DNA of 64,000 bases from Nymphaea colorata (Eukaryota > Streptophyta > Magnoliopsida > Nymphaeales > Nymphaeaceae): positions 6,914,204-6,978,203 of the forward strand of contig NC_045139.1 of NCBI RefSeq assembly GCF_008831285.2. The letters are read 5' to 3'. Position 1 is the stretch's first letter. Every line of letters starts with the position of its first letter. The notes beneath the pieces are model-generated. The model did no database searches, was not told the origin of the DNA, and was given only the letters and a program-made list of their open reading frames with translations. Below, piece after piece: positions 46,672 through 60,946 of this stretch. The translations under genes were made by a program, and so were the position numbers.

Positions 46672-49304
46672 ATGGATGAGGTAAGGGTGAATTTGAGTTG
46701 CCCACAAGGAAAATCTTTTCGTTCTCTCTGCTTTCTTCAGTCTGGCAATTGCCTCAAAATCTTTTCATTTGCATTCTCTCCCCCTCTGGCTCTCTCTCTA
46801 TTGGCTATGTGTTAAACTCCCAAGTCCAGTCAGATTGGAATTCCAGGATCTTGAGGTTTGAGTGTTTGGGGCTTTTGATGTTTGATGTTTCTGATTTTTG
46901 TGCTCCCAGTGCTCTTTGGAACTCTGTTTCTGGTGTGGGTTTTGAAGATCCAGAACTTCTAGTAAGAATTCAAAGAGTAAGATATAGCTTTTTTTTTTTC
47001 CTGTTGGTCCTTTGCTGCTGTAGTTTTTGCTTCAATTTTGGGTCCCCTTATATTGGGGGTTCGAGGATACTGAATTTTTGAACAGTTAGGGTTTCGATGT
47101 TTGATGGTTCTGATTGGCGTGCTCTCAGTGGTTTCTGATACTCTGTTTCTTCTGGTTATGGGGTTTGAAGATTCAGAGGGTCTAGGGGAAGCTTCACAGT
47201 CAAGTCTGATATGCTTGTTGAACAGGGTGGTTGTGCTTCTGTGATGGCTGTGGATTCAATATCTTTCGGGAGATTCGCGTCGGAGTCGTTGGCTTGGGAG
47301 AAATGGTCGTCTTTCTCTCACAACAGATACATGGAGGAGGTGGAGAAGTACTCTGTTCCCGGATCTGTTGCTCAGAAGAAAGCCTATTTTGAGGCTTATT
47401 ACAAGCGCAAGCGTTCTCAAATTGCCGCGGAATCGGTTGATACGGAAGGGGCGCAATCTGGTCCAGATGATAATGTTGAGAACTGCGATTCTGAATGCAG
47501 GACCCGTGGCGGTTGGCATATTCAAGACTCTGAAAATGCTTCTGTGCACAAAGCAGAGCACGCTCAGGGGTCATTGGTGAAAGTGGATATCAGTGAAGGC
47601 GGTAACCAATCTGTTTCCTGCAACGAATTGAAGGAAGCAACGGTTGTTGGGGTTGATGGAGAAGTCGCAAATGGTGAAAAGGGGGACGATATTGCAGCCT
47701 CGAAAACATCTCCTGAGGAGAGCGAGAATCAACCTGCCGATATGGAGCTTCAGATATCAGGAAAGGTTCCCCTGAAGGTAAATAGGTTAATTCTTCTTCT
47801 ATAGAACATTACTACATTAGCCTGACATTGATGGTTATTAACATTGTATCTACACTTAATTTTTCATGTATTTTTGGAGCACCAGGAGAGCTACGACTTC
47901 AATAAGGATAAACCAGTTGCAGATCCACCAAAGAAGAAGAGTCCTAATGCATCTCCTCAAAGGCCACAAATTAATGGAATTGTTGGTAGGCCAAAGAAGA
48001 CAAATGCTTCTCCTGCAAGGCCTTCACAGTCACCTGTTGCATTGTCCAAGAAGGAGAACGACGCTATTCGAAATGGCAACTGCTTCGCTTCGTGCACACC
48101 TAATATCAGAAATAAAGCAACGCCAAGAAACAAGAAAATCGGTACTGAAGTGCCATCTGTGAGAGACAAAACAACACCTTCAAAAAGATTAGACATGTCG
48201 TTAAGCTTGTCATCAGGTCAAGCTTGTGAAGCCACTCCTCCATGCAACAGAAGTTCTGAAACCTCTGATAAAATTGGCAAAGTAAAAGGCGGGAGTACTT
48301 ACTCCGTGACACCTGATCAATCCAGCTTGAGTGAGCCAAGCCGTCCATCAGCCAAGGTATTGGTTGTTGTTCTTCTTTGGGTTTGTACAGGAAACATAAT
48401 GTCGGAACATCTTGTTGATGCAGTTCTTTCTGATTACAATATCTTTATGGAATTGACAAATTTCAGGAATCTATAAACACCAGCCCAACAAGCTTTGCCA
48501 CAAAAATGAATCGTTTGGAAAGCAGAAGGTAATATCTACATTGTATAGTCAGTCGTGCAATTGTAAAGGGAACATAGTTTTGAGTTTCATTATTATTGAT
48601 GCTGACATGATGGTGTATGACATTTATATGAGAAATAGGTCTGGCAATTGCTTTTTCCCCTGTAGAGTCCTCGATAGTCTTCATTTTGGTTTCAATGGAA
48701 AATTAGATTTGTCTCCTTCTTCCCTTTTGGCCGTTGAGCATTCATTACATTGTTCTTTGAATTCAGCTAAATGTCTCTTTTCTTCTCAGCCCACTGAAGT
48801 ACTCGTGTTTGAGTGGAATTAGAATGAGCTGCAAGAATTGGTCATCATCTTTCAGACTCAGGACCGAGGAAAGAGCAGAAAAGCGTAAAGAGGCAAGAAC
48901 CAAACTAAATTGGTACCTAATCTTTCTGTTTTCTTTGTCCTTTAACTCGGCATCCCTTTTTTCAGTTTTTCTCGAAGCTTCAAGAGAGAGCTAAGGCTGA
49001 GGAGGCTGAGAAACTGGAGAATCAAAATAAGAAAAAGGTACCCTGCAACACATTCATTGTGTTTTGTAATTATTCACTGCGTTCTGTAATTAGTTTACTG
49101 TTAGAAATTCATCATATTTTCTCATCTGTATTACTCCTACCGATGAGAGTGCGCTTCACTATTCAGGTCGCACCATCTCATGCTCTAAGATTCAAGCTGG
49201 GAAAAAAGAATGAAGCTACTGCTGTTGAGGATGCAAAATCTTGCATACATTCCACAGCTTCCATCAGGGGCTGCTATGCCAAGTTCACCCGTAAGCTGCA
49301 ATAA
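46672..49304 (+). CDS. TPX2-family / WVD2-like microtubule-associated protein
   Basis: Seven coding exons are predicted: 46672-46680 (ATGGATGAG before a strong gtaagg donor), 47226-47777, 47886-48356, 48467-48528, 48790-48892, 48966-49037 and 49167-49304, about 468 aa. The tiny first exon is inferred; translation could instead begin at 47244. The N-terminus has the conserved block SFGRFASESLAWEKW ... GSVAQKKAYFEAYYKR found in WVD2-like 7-type proteins. The middle is Ser/Pro/Lys-rich and disordered. The C-terminal TPX2 (KLEEK) region begins FRLRTEERAEKRKE and continues FFSKLQERAKAEEAEK over residues about 385-423. Joining these two pieces needs a GC-AG intron (48893-48965; donor AG|GCAAG). The last 46 codons do not resemble the usual TPX2 tail with its KATPMPSFY-like end, so the 3' model is uncertain. 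Family role: binding and bundling cortical or spindle microtubules. Confidence 0.78.
48893..48965 (+). other. Probable GC-AG intron in the TPX2-family gene
   Basis: The 73-bp intron would start GCAAGA after exon bases AAAGAG and end TTTTTTCAG. Splicing it joins RAEKRKE to FFSKLQE in phase 0, the expected TPX2-domain order. No GT donor nearby gives this junction. GC-AG introns are a known minor class spliced by the ordinary spliceosome and need a strong donor context, which is present. Confidence 0.75.
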
Positions 49305-51242
49305 CCAGCACGTTGTAGATTTTCATGTCACCTGCCAACTCATTTTTCATCTACATGGATTATGTCTGCAAATTAACTCCGAAGAAGCCTAAAAGCGTGC
49401 AGTTCATTTCATTGTACACATCAGGATTCATCCGCCCATCATTTCCATCACTGTAGCAAAATGGAACCTCGTTTGCTGGGCATAGTAAAATTCTTTTATT
49501 TTATCATGACCTACTTTTGTACATCCGCCTACTTTTGAACCATTTTTGTTCTTTTCAAGCTTGATGCTTGGGTTCTGTACTGTATTTTTCCGTGTACCGT
49601 TCTTTCATTTCAGGAATCATGGTGATAGTTTGAGCATTTTCGTGAAAACTGTCAGCTTTCTGCATTCTTTTGGTACCATTAGGTTTTTAATGGAATTGGT
49701 GGTAGAAAAACTTCGGGAGAATCTTTTACATTGTTTGATCTCAGCCCGGAGGTCGCTGTCCTGCTCTCTCTGCAATGTAATGGGATATCTCAAATATACT
49801 GGACCCAAAAAGAGTTTTTGGGTACCTAAGGGTCCCCTCCCAATTGCCTCACCTCAAGGGTCTAGAGCCATTTCAAGAATTTAGGTGAGGAGGATGGTAC
49901 ACTTGCCAATTAGAGTGTTGCGTATCTACTATTTGCAGTCGACAAAAAAACTTGGAAGATTGCCAAATCAGTAAAAAAGTGACGTGCAAGTTATTGGACA
50001 GGTGAACGGACTTCTGCATCGACAAAATTTAGTCTCATTCAATTTGTTGAAGGTCCTTAGCTCAATCCCCTAACCAGGAAAACTGGAGCTACTTTTGGCA
50101 TTGCATCAGTCAATTTAATCTAATATGTGTTCTCAAGGCGCCAGTTTCATTTAAAATTGACTCTATGTTGCCCATTTCATTCCAAATGTTGTCACCAATG
50201 AGTTGTTGCCCACTTGGGTTCCGTGAAGATGACAATGTTCGTGATGTGAACATAAATGAAAGCACGATCTCACGTCTTGGTGAAGCATTTTGCAGAGTCG
50301 TGAAGGTCCAAAAATGGGCGACAGCCACCAGCACTGTAACTTAACCACCCTTCCATAGACTTTCTCTGCGTCCTTGATGAACTGGGCTTCCTCAAGACTG
50401 GCATATTTCAGGGAAGAGTTATTATTCTGTTAGCAAGAACTGCCCCTTCTGTATTAAACACCTGGTCAGGCTCCAAAATGAATCCACCGTCTGGTCCGTC
50501 TCCACACATTGTTATCAAAGTTGGGCTTTTAATCAAATAATCGGTAAGCCTAACCATTCAGTGAATTGAATAGGGATTGAAATCGTTGTGAATCTGAAGT
50601 GGGTGTTTTTAACTTGAAAAGTCAAATAAAAATTTAAAAACGTCAGAAATGAGAAAAAAATCAAGTGTAAAAACTTCGGAAAAAGAATGCGAGCACTATT
50701 TACTGAATGTAAAGAACAGAATCGACCAGCGTCTACTTGAGACGTGATACCCTTTGGGAACCATTGGATGCCTAGTGGAAGCAATGAGAGTACTGATGTA
50801 CTCTAGCGAGCGAGAATGAAGGACATGGAATTAAGTTACAAAAAAGAAACAGAAAAGACTACATGTCTTGGGCGTAGCTGGGACCAGGTGGTATGCTAGA
50901 ATGTGTGGGCAATTGCCTACACTTGATTCATATGAAAAAGTGTTCATTTTCGTATTGAAACTTCATGGAAGTTTCCTGATTTACATACAAGTGCCTCTTG
51001 AGATCTTGAAATTATATAACTTGTACCCTTTAGTCCAAATTTTCTGACTCCATCAAGAACAAAGCTAAGCGTGACCTTGAGGGGGTGAGAGAGACACTGG
51101 CCCCAATCAAAAGACAAATTAAATTCCAAAATGTCATGAACATGACATGATCGAATCATTTTAGTTTCTTTAAGGTCAAAAGCAGGCTATATATTCAAGT
51201 TGAATCGTTTGGTTCTGCCCCGATTTTCCTGAGACACATGAA
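49305..51242. other. Intergenic / 3' flank of the TPX2-family gene
   Basis: No supported gene. It includes the probable 3' UTR of the TPX2-family gene. On the plus strand around 50200-50344 an open stretch reads PLGFREDDNVRDVN and on to a stop; it looks faintly coding, but I do not recognise it and it has no start or exon partners. The rest shows no repeats with clear ends. Confidence 0.5.
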
Positions 51243-51535
51243 TGATAAAACTCAGAAAACAGAGGAGAAAAGAACTCAAAGACAAGAACGATTTTAACGT
51301 GGTTCAGCTTTAAGCTTACATCCACGACTCTGCAATTTCTCTCAATAGTTTGAGAAATGCAGGTTCCACTATATATTACGTGGGGTTACATTTGGATAGA
51401 TACGGTTGCCTACAGAGTAGCTGATTTTCAGCTTTAGGTTGGGCAAGCATATCTTTTCTTTCTTTATCCTGTTCATCACTGATTTTGTCAAGTATATCAC
51501 GAGAGATTTGATCGTGATTTTCTTTCATCTTAACA
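51243..51535 (-). repeat. Copia 2 left LTR (3' LTR of the element)
   Basis: 293 bp from tgataaaactc to tcttaaca in window orientation, almost identical to 56329-56621. A polypurine tract (gcccccac on the plus strand) lies just inside it. Confidence 0.96.
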
Positions 51536-54500
51536 CGCCCCCACAAGCTAATCTCCATGGGAAGGAGATTGAGCTTGTCTCGAAAAAATATGAATCGAGG
51601 TCCTGGTAGAGACTTGGTTAAAATATATGCAAGCTGTTCATTAGAAGAAATGAAAAGAATTTGAATCTCTTTCCGTGCAACCTTCTCCCGGACGAAATGA
51701 AAATCAACTTCTATATGTTTTGTACGGGCGTAAAAAACAGGATTTGCTGCAAGATATGTAGCTCCCAAGTTATCACACCAAATTTTTGGGGTGACTGAAT
51801 TTGTTACATGCAACTCTTCAAGAATTTGTTGCAACCAACTGATTTCAGCAACTACTTCTGCCATAGCTTTATATTCAGCCTCCGTACTAGACTTGGCCAC
51901 TGTTCGTTGTTTGGATGAACTCCATGAGATAAGATTAGCTCCAAGAAAAAGTAAGGTACCCTCCAGTGGACCGCCGGTCATCTGGACACCCTGCCCAATC
52001 AGCATCAACATACCTAGATAACTTAAAGTCACTCTTAGTAATATGAAGACCAAGATTTAGAGTGCCTTTAAGATATCTCAAGATACGTTTGACATAGATC
52101 CAATGTTCCTCAGTTGGATCATGCATAAATTGGCAAGCTTTATTTACTGCAAAAGAGATGTCAGGCCTTGTAAAAGTGGCATATAACAGTCCTCCAACTA
52201 TACTCCTATAAGTGGATGGCTCTTTGAAAGCATGCCCACTATGTTTTGATGGTGTGGAGTTAACTATTGCAGGAGTAACCGTTGGATTTGCTTCGTCCAT
52301 ATTGGATCGGTGAAGTAATTCTTTGATGTATTTGCATTGAGATAGAACTAAGCCTTTCTTTGTTGTACCAATTTCAATGCCAAGGAAATAGTGAATGGAT
52401 CCAAGATCTTTAATAGAGAATTCTGAAGCAAATGCCTTTATAAGATTATGAATATAATCATTGGAGCTCCCTGTGATAATGATATCGTCAACGTAAATAA
52501 GTACAAGTGTGGTTTGATTATTGCTATTAGCAATAAATAAAGAGGAATCTGCCTTGGAGTTATGAAATCCTGATTTTTCCAGATATATCCTTAATCTGTC
52601 ATACCATGCTCGAGGAGCTTGTTTAAGACCATATAACGCTTTCTGTAGTTTGCATACATAATGAGGCATATGCTTATCTTCAAATCCTGGTGGCTGCATC
52701 ATATAGACATCCTCTTGTAGTGCTCCATGCAGAAAGGCATTGTTGACGTCAAGTTGTCGAATGGTCCACCCATGACTTACAGCAATCGAGAGAACTAGAC
52801 GAATAGTGGTAGGCTTGACAACAGGACTATATGTCTCAAAATAATCTACCCCTTCCTGTTGACTATAGCCTTTAGCAACCAATCTTGCCTTGTGTCGAAC
52901 AATGGATCCATCAGCATTGCGTTTGAGTTTATAAATCCATTTGCACCCAACAATATTTTTATTGATTGGTGGTGGAACCAAGTCCCAAGTTTGATTTCGT
53001 TCAAGTGCTGACATCTCCTCATTCATGGCGTTCATCCATTTGGCATTGTTTTGGGCTTGCTGAAGAGTGTGAGGTTCCTCGTCTTCTTGACTCGCTCTTG
53101 AGTAGGAGGAAAGATACGAAAAGGGAACTTTAGGACGCCTTGTGCCGTCTTGCGATCTAGTTACCATGTGATGGGTGCGTTGAGGCATGTGATTTGCGAT
53201 ATCTGCATCATTGGATGTCTCATGTAGATCTTGCTGAGGAATCAATTGGTCGTCTTCTTGTCTTGGTTGAGAACTAGGAAGAGTGTTGTGAAGAGGATTT
53301 GGCAGCTCAATAATTTCATTGTCTGATATGCTTGTTGGAGACTGTTTTTCCTCTACAAGCCATTTAGCTATATCTGGAGCACAAAAATTCTTCTTGGGGA
53401 ACAAAAAATGATTTTCATCAAAAACCACATGACGAGAGATGATGGTCTTTCTAGAAATTGGATCGTAACAGAGATAACCTTTATAGCAAACACCATATCC
53501 AATGAAAACACATGCCTTGGATTTAGGAGCAAGCTTATTCGACGTATAAGGTTTCAAGGAGGGATAACATGTACATCCAAACACACGGAGATGTTTTAAA
53601 TCTGGTTTGTGTTTCAATAGCATTTCATACGGAGACTTCTTCCCAAGTTGAAATGATGGAAGACGATTGATAATATGTACCGCAGTTCTGAAAGCATCAA
53701 ACCATAAGAAATCCTTTAGTGAAGCATGAGACATCATGGTAAGACCAGTTTCAACCACATGTCTATGTTTACGCTCGACGACGCCGTTCTGTTGATGGGT
53801 ATGTGGGCATGAAATTCTTCTTTTAATTCCATGATGATTAAGAAATTGAGAGAACCCATGACTCATGAACTCACCCCCACCGTCGCTCTGAAAAATTTTT
53901 ATTTTCTGACCAATCTGATTTTCAACTATGTTTTTGAAGTTCTTGAAGCAATAGAAGGTGTGAGACTTTTTAGTGAGAGGAAATATCCATGAGAATTTAG
54001 AATGATCATCAATAAGTAGCAAGTAATACCAATACCCTTCTCTAGATGCGTGAGGAGCTGGTCCCCATAAATCCGCATGCACAATTTCAAGAGGAAAGCT
54101 AGCAACTTTATTTGAACTTTCAAAAGGTAAGGAATGCATTTTTCCAACCATACAACTAGAGCAAAAATCAGCATACTGATAATGTTTAAACAAAGACGAA
54201 GTCTGATTCATGAAATTCAATATTCTAGAGTTAGGATGACCAAGACGACAGTGCCAAACCGTGGCATCTTTATTCCTTGCTAAAGTCGACAAAGCATGAT
54301 ATCTTGAGGATTTTTCATGTATTTGCTGCTCACCCGTCCGTTTCCCACTATGAGAGGCCAATGAGGAGTTCCAAACATAAAGTCCATGCTTATTCCGTCC
54401 CTGATGGAGTGTGCGTCTGGTCTGCATGTCCTTAACCAGGAATTTATGAGGATAAAATTCAAAAAAAGATTGATTATCTCTAGTAAATTTGGCTACAGAT

Positions 54501-56328
54501 AGCAAATTTTTGGCAATTCCAGGAACATAAAGGACTTGAGGCAAATTGAATTTAGTTCCATTGGTAGAGATAGAAGCATTACCAATATTGGAGATACGAG
54601 CATTAGAACCATTTGCGACCATCACCCCATCTGTACCCATATAATCTGATTTATTTGAAAGAATGCCTTCTTGTGCAGTCATGTGATGAGATGCTCCTGT
54701 GTCCGGGTACCATGCCGTATCCGTAGGGTGCTGACCCAATGCAATAGCAGCAAATGCCTTAGGAATATCATAACATTGGCGAGCCGTGTGATTTTTCCTG
54801 CCACAAAACTGACATACAATTGGCTGCTTCGCTGGGCTGAAGTCCTTATACCCACGGTTTCCTTGATTTTGATTATAAGAGCTGTTTGGCTGATTATTTT
54901 GATGAGGTTGTTGTCTGCCCCTACCTCGACCTCCATAGAAACGACTACGCCCACGACCTCGTTGGCTAAAAAAGGCCACAGAATTTTCAACTTGTTGGGA
55001 GGCATGGCGATGCATATTTTGAAGTCTTTTCTCATGATTCAACAAGAGATCATATAACTCAGCAAACGTAGGCAGATGTTTCATGGTGGTAATCGATGTT
55101 ATGAAACTTTCATATTCAGTTGATAGCCCATTAAGAGTATGGTGAACAAGAGCATCATCAGAAATAAATTCATTTGCAGCACATAGAGCATCAGCAATGA
55201 AGCGTACTTTATTTAAGTATTCAACCATCGGAAGATCTCCTTTCCGTACATCTTGAAGGTCTCGTTTTAGCTGTAAAATCCGCATACTTGATTGTGATGC
55301 ATAAGATTTTTCCAATTGAATCCATGCATCTTTAGACGTAGGAGATCTAATAATTTGACCCAAAACAGATTTGTCTACTGTAGCCTTGATCCAGCTTAAG
55401 GCAAGCTGATCTGCTCATTTCCAAATAATAAATTCAGGGTTAACAAATTTGTTTGCTCCTTCGCCAATAAATTGATTTGGAGCAGGGCAGGAACCATCCA
55501 CAAATTTAATCAGATCTTGACTGAACATAACAGATTCTATTTGTGACCTCCACAGTAAATAGTTGGAACTATCTAGCTTGACAGAAACAAGACTAGAAAA
55601 AGCATTCCATTGAAACATGGATTGAGACGAGAGAGAGATGGAACCTGAATTTGGTATAGACGAGGACGGATTTGATGCTTCTATGGACACCAAGATACAA
55701 AATTCCAAAACTAATGTTTGTGCTCCTTGATTTATCGTCAAAACAGAGTGCTGTAACAGAACTCCCAGAGAACAACACTTCAAAAAAAAATCTATAGATC
55801 CTTCCAACGATCTTTGAAAAATCTGGAATCGTGTGAGAGTGTTCCTCAGGCACCTAGGAACCCAATAGACTACTGCACGACAACAAAAGTCTCCACAGAA
55901 AACAACGCCAGAGTTTGTTGTTGCTGTGAATGAAGAAAACGCCCAAATCTGGTAGAACAGAGACAGGTTGCCGAAGAACAGACGATTCCGGCCAGTACCG
56001 GTGACTTCGCTGGTCGAGCTCAAGTCTTTCGGAACCGTCACTCGTCTGGGTTTCTACCTGAGCAATATTATGCCGATTGATGGCAGCTAGAATTAACGCC
56101 AGACAAAAAACGATGTCTGGTTCAGCAGACAGAACGTGCTGAAGAAGAAAACAGAGTTTCTAGCAGACAGAACGTTCCTGGCTTCTTCAGCGTTTAAACC
56201 ACTCTTGAATCAGATGATCTATGTGTCGAGAAGTTGAAAAGAGGATTTTTGCAAGGAGCATCAATCAACTGCCTTCTGCATCAACTTTTGGCTAGTGATT
56301 CACAACAAAGAGACAGGCTCTGATACCA

Positions 56329-56621
56329 TGATAAAACTCAGAAAACAGAGGAGAAAAGAACTCAAAGACAAGAACGATTTTAACGTGGTTCAGCTTTAAG
56401 CTTACATCCACGACTCTGCAATTTCTCTCAATAGTTTGAGAAATGCAGGTTCCACTATATATTACGTGGGATTACATTTGGATAGATACGATTGCCTACA
56501 GAGTAGCTGATTTTCAGCTTTAGGTTGGGCAAGCATATCTTTTCTTTCTTTATCCTGTTCATCACTGATTTTGTCAAGTATATCACGAGAGATTTGATCG
56601 TGATTTTCTTTCATCTTAACA
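56329..56621 (-). repeat. Copia 2 right LTR (5' LTR of the element)
   Basis: 293 bp, almost identical to the left LTR. The sequence ggctctgatacca directly to its left is the tRNA primer-binding site of the element. Confidence 0.96.
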
Positions 56622-56626
56622 ATGAA

Positions 56627-58247
<1,621 letters not shown>

Positions 58248-60946
58248 TCAGGCGTGGTCGAGAGACCTCTGAGGTGACGGCAGCCTCTGGCCCTTGCTCT
58301 GAGTCTTGCTCGCACCTTGGCGGGGCACCTTCACCCCTCTTATCATCTGCTCCGGCCATGCAACCAATGTTAGACACAGAGAGAGAACATGCAACGTGGG
58401 CACCAGAGAGAAAAAGCGAGAGCGAAAGAGTTATTACGTATTTGCTGCATTTAACATCAGAATAAATGACAATGAAGTCTCCCTCCTGCAGCCCGTTCGA
58501 TCTCACGAAATCTCCTGTAAAACACAAAAAGAAAAGATTCGATTAAACAAATCGTCGTGGCTCGTTACATGCAGTCAGGGAATCAACGACACGCGTGAGG
58601 CATGCATGAACGTCGACGCACCTGTATTCTCCAGCAGATACATCCTGCTCTTGTTGTTGGGCCAAAACCTGCATCAGAACACTTTTTAACTTTAATCTCA
58701 ATATCATGAAAATCATCGCCAAGGGGAACCTGGTTGTATGCTCGACTTTAGGTTAAACAACCCAGAAAGCAGAAGAAAACAATCTAATTTAAGATGCTTC
58801 ACCTGTAACGCATGTTCCATACACGTGAAGTCCCAATGTCTTCCATAGCTATAGAAATTCCATCCCTGGCTTCTAGTTGAGGAAGATGAGTCTCTGCCTC
58901 CTTCTGGTCAGTAGATTGTGTGAGTTTTTTCACCTCTGATATCTTTTGGTAGAACAGGAAGCACAGAAAAAGGGTATCTAATTAGGTGCATGGTGGCAAC
59001 ACTTACTTTTGGGAGCACAATCCTTCCAAGGTTACCCACGTCGCTTTGCTTCAACACCTTTTGGAGGAGGAACCTCAGGTTCTTTTCCGTCTTCCACCCC
59101 TGAAACCATTGATTTTTGCACCAATTAGTCCGTGAATTGTTCTTGGGAAACTAGGGTTTGACCATTGTTTATCAATTAAGGGAGGTGCCAAAGCACGGTC
59201 CACAAGGCCTCGAGAACGTTTCTTATTCACCACAGTGTCGATTAATGTAAGCAAATGCATATTATATTTATGTTATAAAATAGAGATCCGTGATTAAGGA
59301 GATTTATGGTTTAATATTTTCTTTTGCACAGGGAGGATTGGGGGGAACAAATGAAGAATACAGTATCTTACTTGACGCCTATCCAATGGAGTCTGCCTTT
59401 CCAACGGGGTTTGCTTCCGAGAAACTGGACCATCTGCAGAAGATTTTGGTGGAGAAGACGACCAAGTCATCCAATTAGTCTGGTTACCGCCATTCCCAGT
59501 GTTTGCATCGCTCCCCGTCGCCATCACAGCCGCCTTCTCGGCAGCATGTTGATGTCTATGGTGGAAGCAGAAACGCCTTTGGCGAGCCATTCTCTTCTTC
59601 CTTGCTTCCTTGGTCGCAGATTTGGACATGCAATCGGCTGGATGCTGCGTCATCTGGTTGTAGCCATTGCCGTTGTTAGCCCCATTATGAGGAAAGCCCA
59701 TCACAGGATCAGCATAGAAGTGGTGGGATTGAGGCCAAGAGGCGGGTTCATGAGCAAGAGTGCTGTCGCAAGGCGGTGAAGAAGAAGAAGGAGGCGGTGG
59801 GAATGGCTGGAGATTGTCGTTGGGCATTCCATAGCCCATCTCCATGCCAGGGAACCCGACAACTGATGGGAAGGAAGCCATGCATGTTTCATAAACAGCT
59901 GGTGCTTGTGTGGTATAGGGGGGAGGCACGAACCATGAACTGTTAATGTTATTCGGAAGAGCAAAACCCTGCTGCTGATGGTGGTAGTAGTAAGGGAAGT
60001 TTGACATGTGATCGTCGGAAGAAGGGCAGTAGCAGGGAGGACTCTCCCTCTTCTGGAGATGGTGATTCTGCACCCAAGTGAGAATGAGTTTCAGCAGCTG
60101 CAGCATCCCGTCTTTCCCTCCCCCCAAGCGCCTTGCAGCACTCTCTATGGTGGATTTCTTCAGCCTTATGCTCCTTAACTGCTCTGGAGAAATGGACTCC
60201 TTGTTTGATTTCAACCACTCAAAGAACACCTGGGCTAGCTCCTCAGATGAAGAAATATCCTTCTGATCCTGAAGCTCTTGCTGGCCCTCCTGCACAGATG
60301 GGGAGCTCCCCACAAAGCAATTCTCATCTTCCCGTGGGCTGCTGCCGTTTTCATCCGGCGAGAAGATGGAAGGATCCAAGATATCAACGCCGTCCAATAT
60401 GTCCATCTCTTCAAACCCATGAAAAACGTCGATGGACCCTTCCTCCTGCGGCTGCTGTACCGCCATCGGTGGCGAGCACTCTGCCGTTGCTGCGGCTGCA
60501 GCCTCTGGGGACTGCACCAGCGAATTGGCTGCCATTGAATCGATTATGTGCGCAGAACCGGACCTCATGGCTTCGTTGGCGTCTTCTTTCGCTTCTTTAA
60601 CAGCCCATGAGGAAGTGCAAGAGGAACAACAAGAGGATGGGGAGGCTGAAGAGGAGGATGAAGAAGCCGTGGACGCTGTAGGTGACTGAGAGGACAGCTG
60701 CATGGAGGCAAGATCAGCGAGGGAAGGGAGGGCGCCGTAGAATATGCTCGAGGCATCAACGGCAAGCAGTTGATCGGCGTCTATGGAGTCACAGTTCACC
60801 CATTCATTCATCATCTCCTCATCTGGAGAGGCCAAACGCTTCGCATCCTCGCTCTGATCCATCTCCAATATCTGAGTGAGACCATCCATTGCTTGGTTCT
60901 TGATGTAACTATCTTCTCCCTCTTCCTCCTGCGGATCAGTCGTCAC
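58248..60946 (-). CDS. ABI3: ABI3/VP1-type B3-domain transcription factor
   Basis: Six coding exons on the minus strand: 60946-59372, 59099-59007, 58903-58803, 58668-58622, 58514-58438 and 58346-58248, all with GT-AG junctions in matching phases, about 663 aa. Order: an acidic, Ser-rich N-terminus; B1 at residues about 234-300 ([10 protein letters not shown] ... [10 protein letters not shown]); B2 about 445-470 ([15 protein letters not shown]); B3 DNA-binding domain about 531-640, reading [47 protein letters not shown] and [15 protein letters not shown]. The B3 exon structure (KY before the last intron, then IRGVKV) matches the ABI3 family. After B3 only about 27 residues remain, shorter than the tail of Arabidopsis ABI3. 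Known role: a nuclear regulator of seed maturation and desiccation tolerance in ABA signalling, binding RY (CATGCA) elements and partnering with bZIP factors through B1. It appears intact. Confidence 0.95.

Larger units (their letters stand above)
51243..56621 (-). mobile_element. Ty1/copia LTR retrotransposon 2 (fossil, very young)
   Basis: A 5.38-kb element on the minus strand, flanked by the 5-bp target duplication atgaa (51238-51242 and 56622-56626). Its 293-bp LTRs differ at about two positions (about 99.3% identity), suggesting insertion within the last few hundred thousand years at usual plant rates. A primer-binding site for initiator-Met tRNA (tggtatcagagc) abuts the right-hand (5') LTR, and a G-rich polypurine tract abuts the left one. 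Parts from right to left: gag with a UBN2-like region and a zinc knuckle of the CxxCxxxxHxxxxC type (about 55.9-54.8 kb), protease, integrase (about 54.3-53.3 kb), reverse transcriptase with the YVDD box (about 53.0-52.3 kb), and RNase H (about 52.0-51.5 kb). The frame is nearly continuous but broken, with about two breaks. It belongs to a different copia lineage from element 1 (different LTRs and gag). Confidence 0.96.

Noticed and set aside
50100-50345. Faintly coding-looking stretch
   Set aside because: Isolated, with no start or splice partner, and not recognisable; noted in the intergenic entry only.
59324-60879. Several plus-strand open frames across the ABI3 first exon
   Set aside because: Antisense shadows of the ABI3 coding exon, which has clear domain support on the minus strand.
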